DNA of 64,000 nucleotides from the NCBI RefSeq assembly GCF_032854445.1, contig NC_088301.1, positions 6,866,044 through 6,930,043 of the forward strand, in the 5' to 3' direction. The notes beneath the pieces are model-generated. The model saw nothing but the letters and a program-made list of their open reading frames with translations, was not told where the DNA came from and ran no database searches. The stretch's first letter is position 1. Each line of letters begins with the position of its first letter. This DNA comes from Liolophura sinensis. Its lineage: Eukaryota > Mollusca > Polyplacophora > Chitonida > Chitonidae. Positions 63,514 to 64,000 of the stretch are shown here, piece by piece. Both the position numbers and the translations under genes were made by a program.

Positions 63514-63955
63514 GATCTAAAAGGTTTTCAGCGTCCAGTTGACATTTCACTTGTGTTGTTGTAACTTGCAGCGAGTTCGGTGAGGCTTTAAAGTAACCCA
63601 TCAAACCGACGAAATGTAATGGCCTGGCTACAAACTTCTTTAACATTCACATATTTGAAATAGTTTTGTCACGTGAGTGTCACTCATTTCATTTACACGG
63701 GCATTTTGATTTTTCGACGAGTGATGACAAGTCAACGTGTCTATGTCATGGAAGGCGCCATGTTGTTGTTGCCCGGATGTGGAGGTCGCGGAAGTTCACG
63801 TTTGTTGTCAACAGGGGGGCGGGAGAGGAAACTTGAGTTCGGAACTTTCGTTTTCCTGATGTAGATACTGAAATGTCACGGATGCGCGGGTTCCTTGTTA
63901 AGGCTAAATTGCTGAGGATTTCACCAACTTGTGAAAGGCTGGTATAGTCACAAAG
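63514..63955. promoter_or_regulatory. Likely shared (bidirectional) promoter region
   Basis: The 442 bp between the MTG1 start (minus) and a putative plus-strand start at 63956 is richer in GC and CpG than the flanking introns, especially 63710-63880. No TATA box stands out on either strand. This is inferred from head-to-head geometry and composition only. Confidence 0.45.
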
Positions 63956-64000
63956 ATGTCATTCAATCAAAAGCCTAGAAATGTACATGGTGATCAGGGA
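63956..64000 (+). CDS. Possible start of a divergent gene, cut by window end
   Basis: ATG 63956 has a purine at -3 (CAAAG before it) and opens a frame, MSFNQKPRNVHGDQG, that runs to the edge. Only 15 codons are visible, so the product cannot be recognised. Confidence 0.4.
   Translation, partial: MSFNQKPRNVHGDQG

Overview
This is a metazoan nuclear window with intron-rich genes, GT-AG splice sites, many tRNA-derived SINEs and many minisatellites. The commonest SINE ends in a 'CACCAATCAAATAAATAAAT' tail after a conserved core that resembles the MetaSINE type known from molluscs and other invertebrates. I infer a marine lophotrochozoan, most likely a mollusc. The species cannot be fixed from the sequence. 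No bacterial, viral or CRISPR content was seen.

Layout. 1-0.7 kb: a possible last exon of a plus-strand gene entering from the left. 3.6-5.6 kb: the 3' part of an unrecognised minus-strand gene. 5.6-16 kb: mostly intergenic, with SINEs, a MITE, tandem repeats and an intron-containing elongator tRNA-Met gene (7635-7725, minus). 16.05-32.9 kb: a choline transporter-like gene (SLC44A1/CTL1 type, plus strand) with 19 coding exons read in consistent phase; its first exon was not found. 35.3-50 kb: DNAJC21 (plus strand, 15 coding exons), with three apparent reading-frame disturbances. 51.35-63.5 kb: MTG1, a mitochondrial ribosome-assembly GTPase (minus strand, 10 coding exons, complete), whose switch II (DTPG) exon lies in a perfect 151-bp x 6 tandem array. 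At 63.96 kb a further plus-strand gene appears to start, divergent from MTG1.

The genes do not form a pathway. CTL1 transports choline/ethanolamine, DNAJC21 acts in late 60S ribosome maturation, and MTG1 acts in mitochondrial large-subunit assembly.

The most striking signals concern repeats and exon boundaries. Several intronic minisatellites start or stop within about 30 bp of a splice site, and two are built from splice-site-like sequence: a 24-bp unit carrying GGTAAGT next to a donor, and a roughly 42-50-bp unit ending in a CAG acceptor-like motif next to an acceptor. A third array repeats an acceptor plus an exon body. Exons were called by hand from splice signals, phase and remembered family similarity. 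No alignment or transcript data were available.
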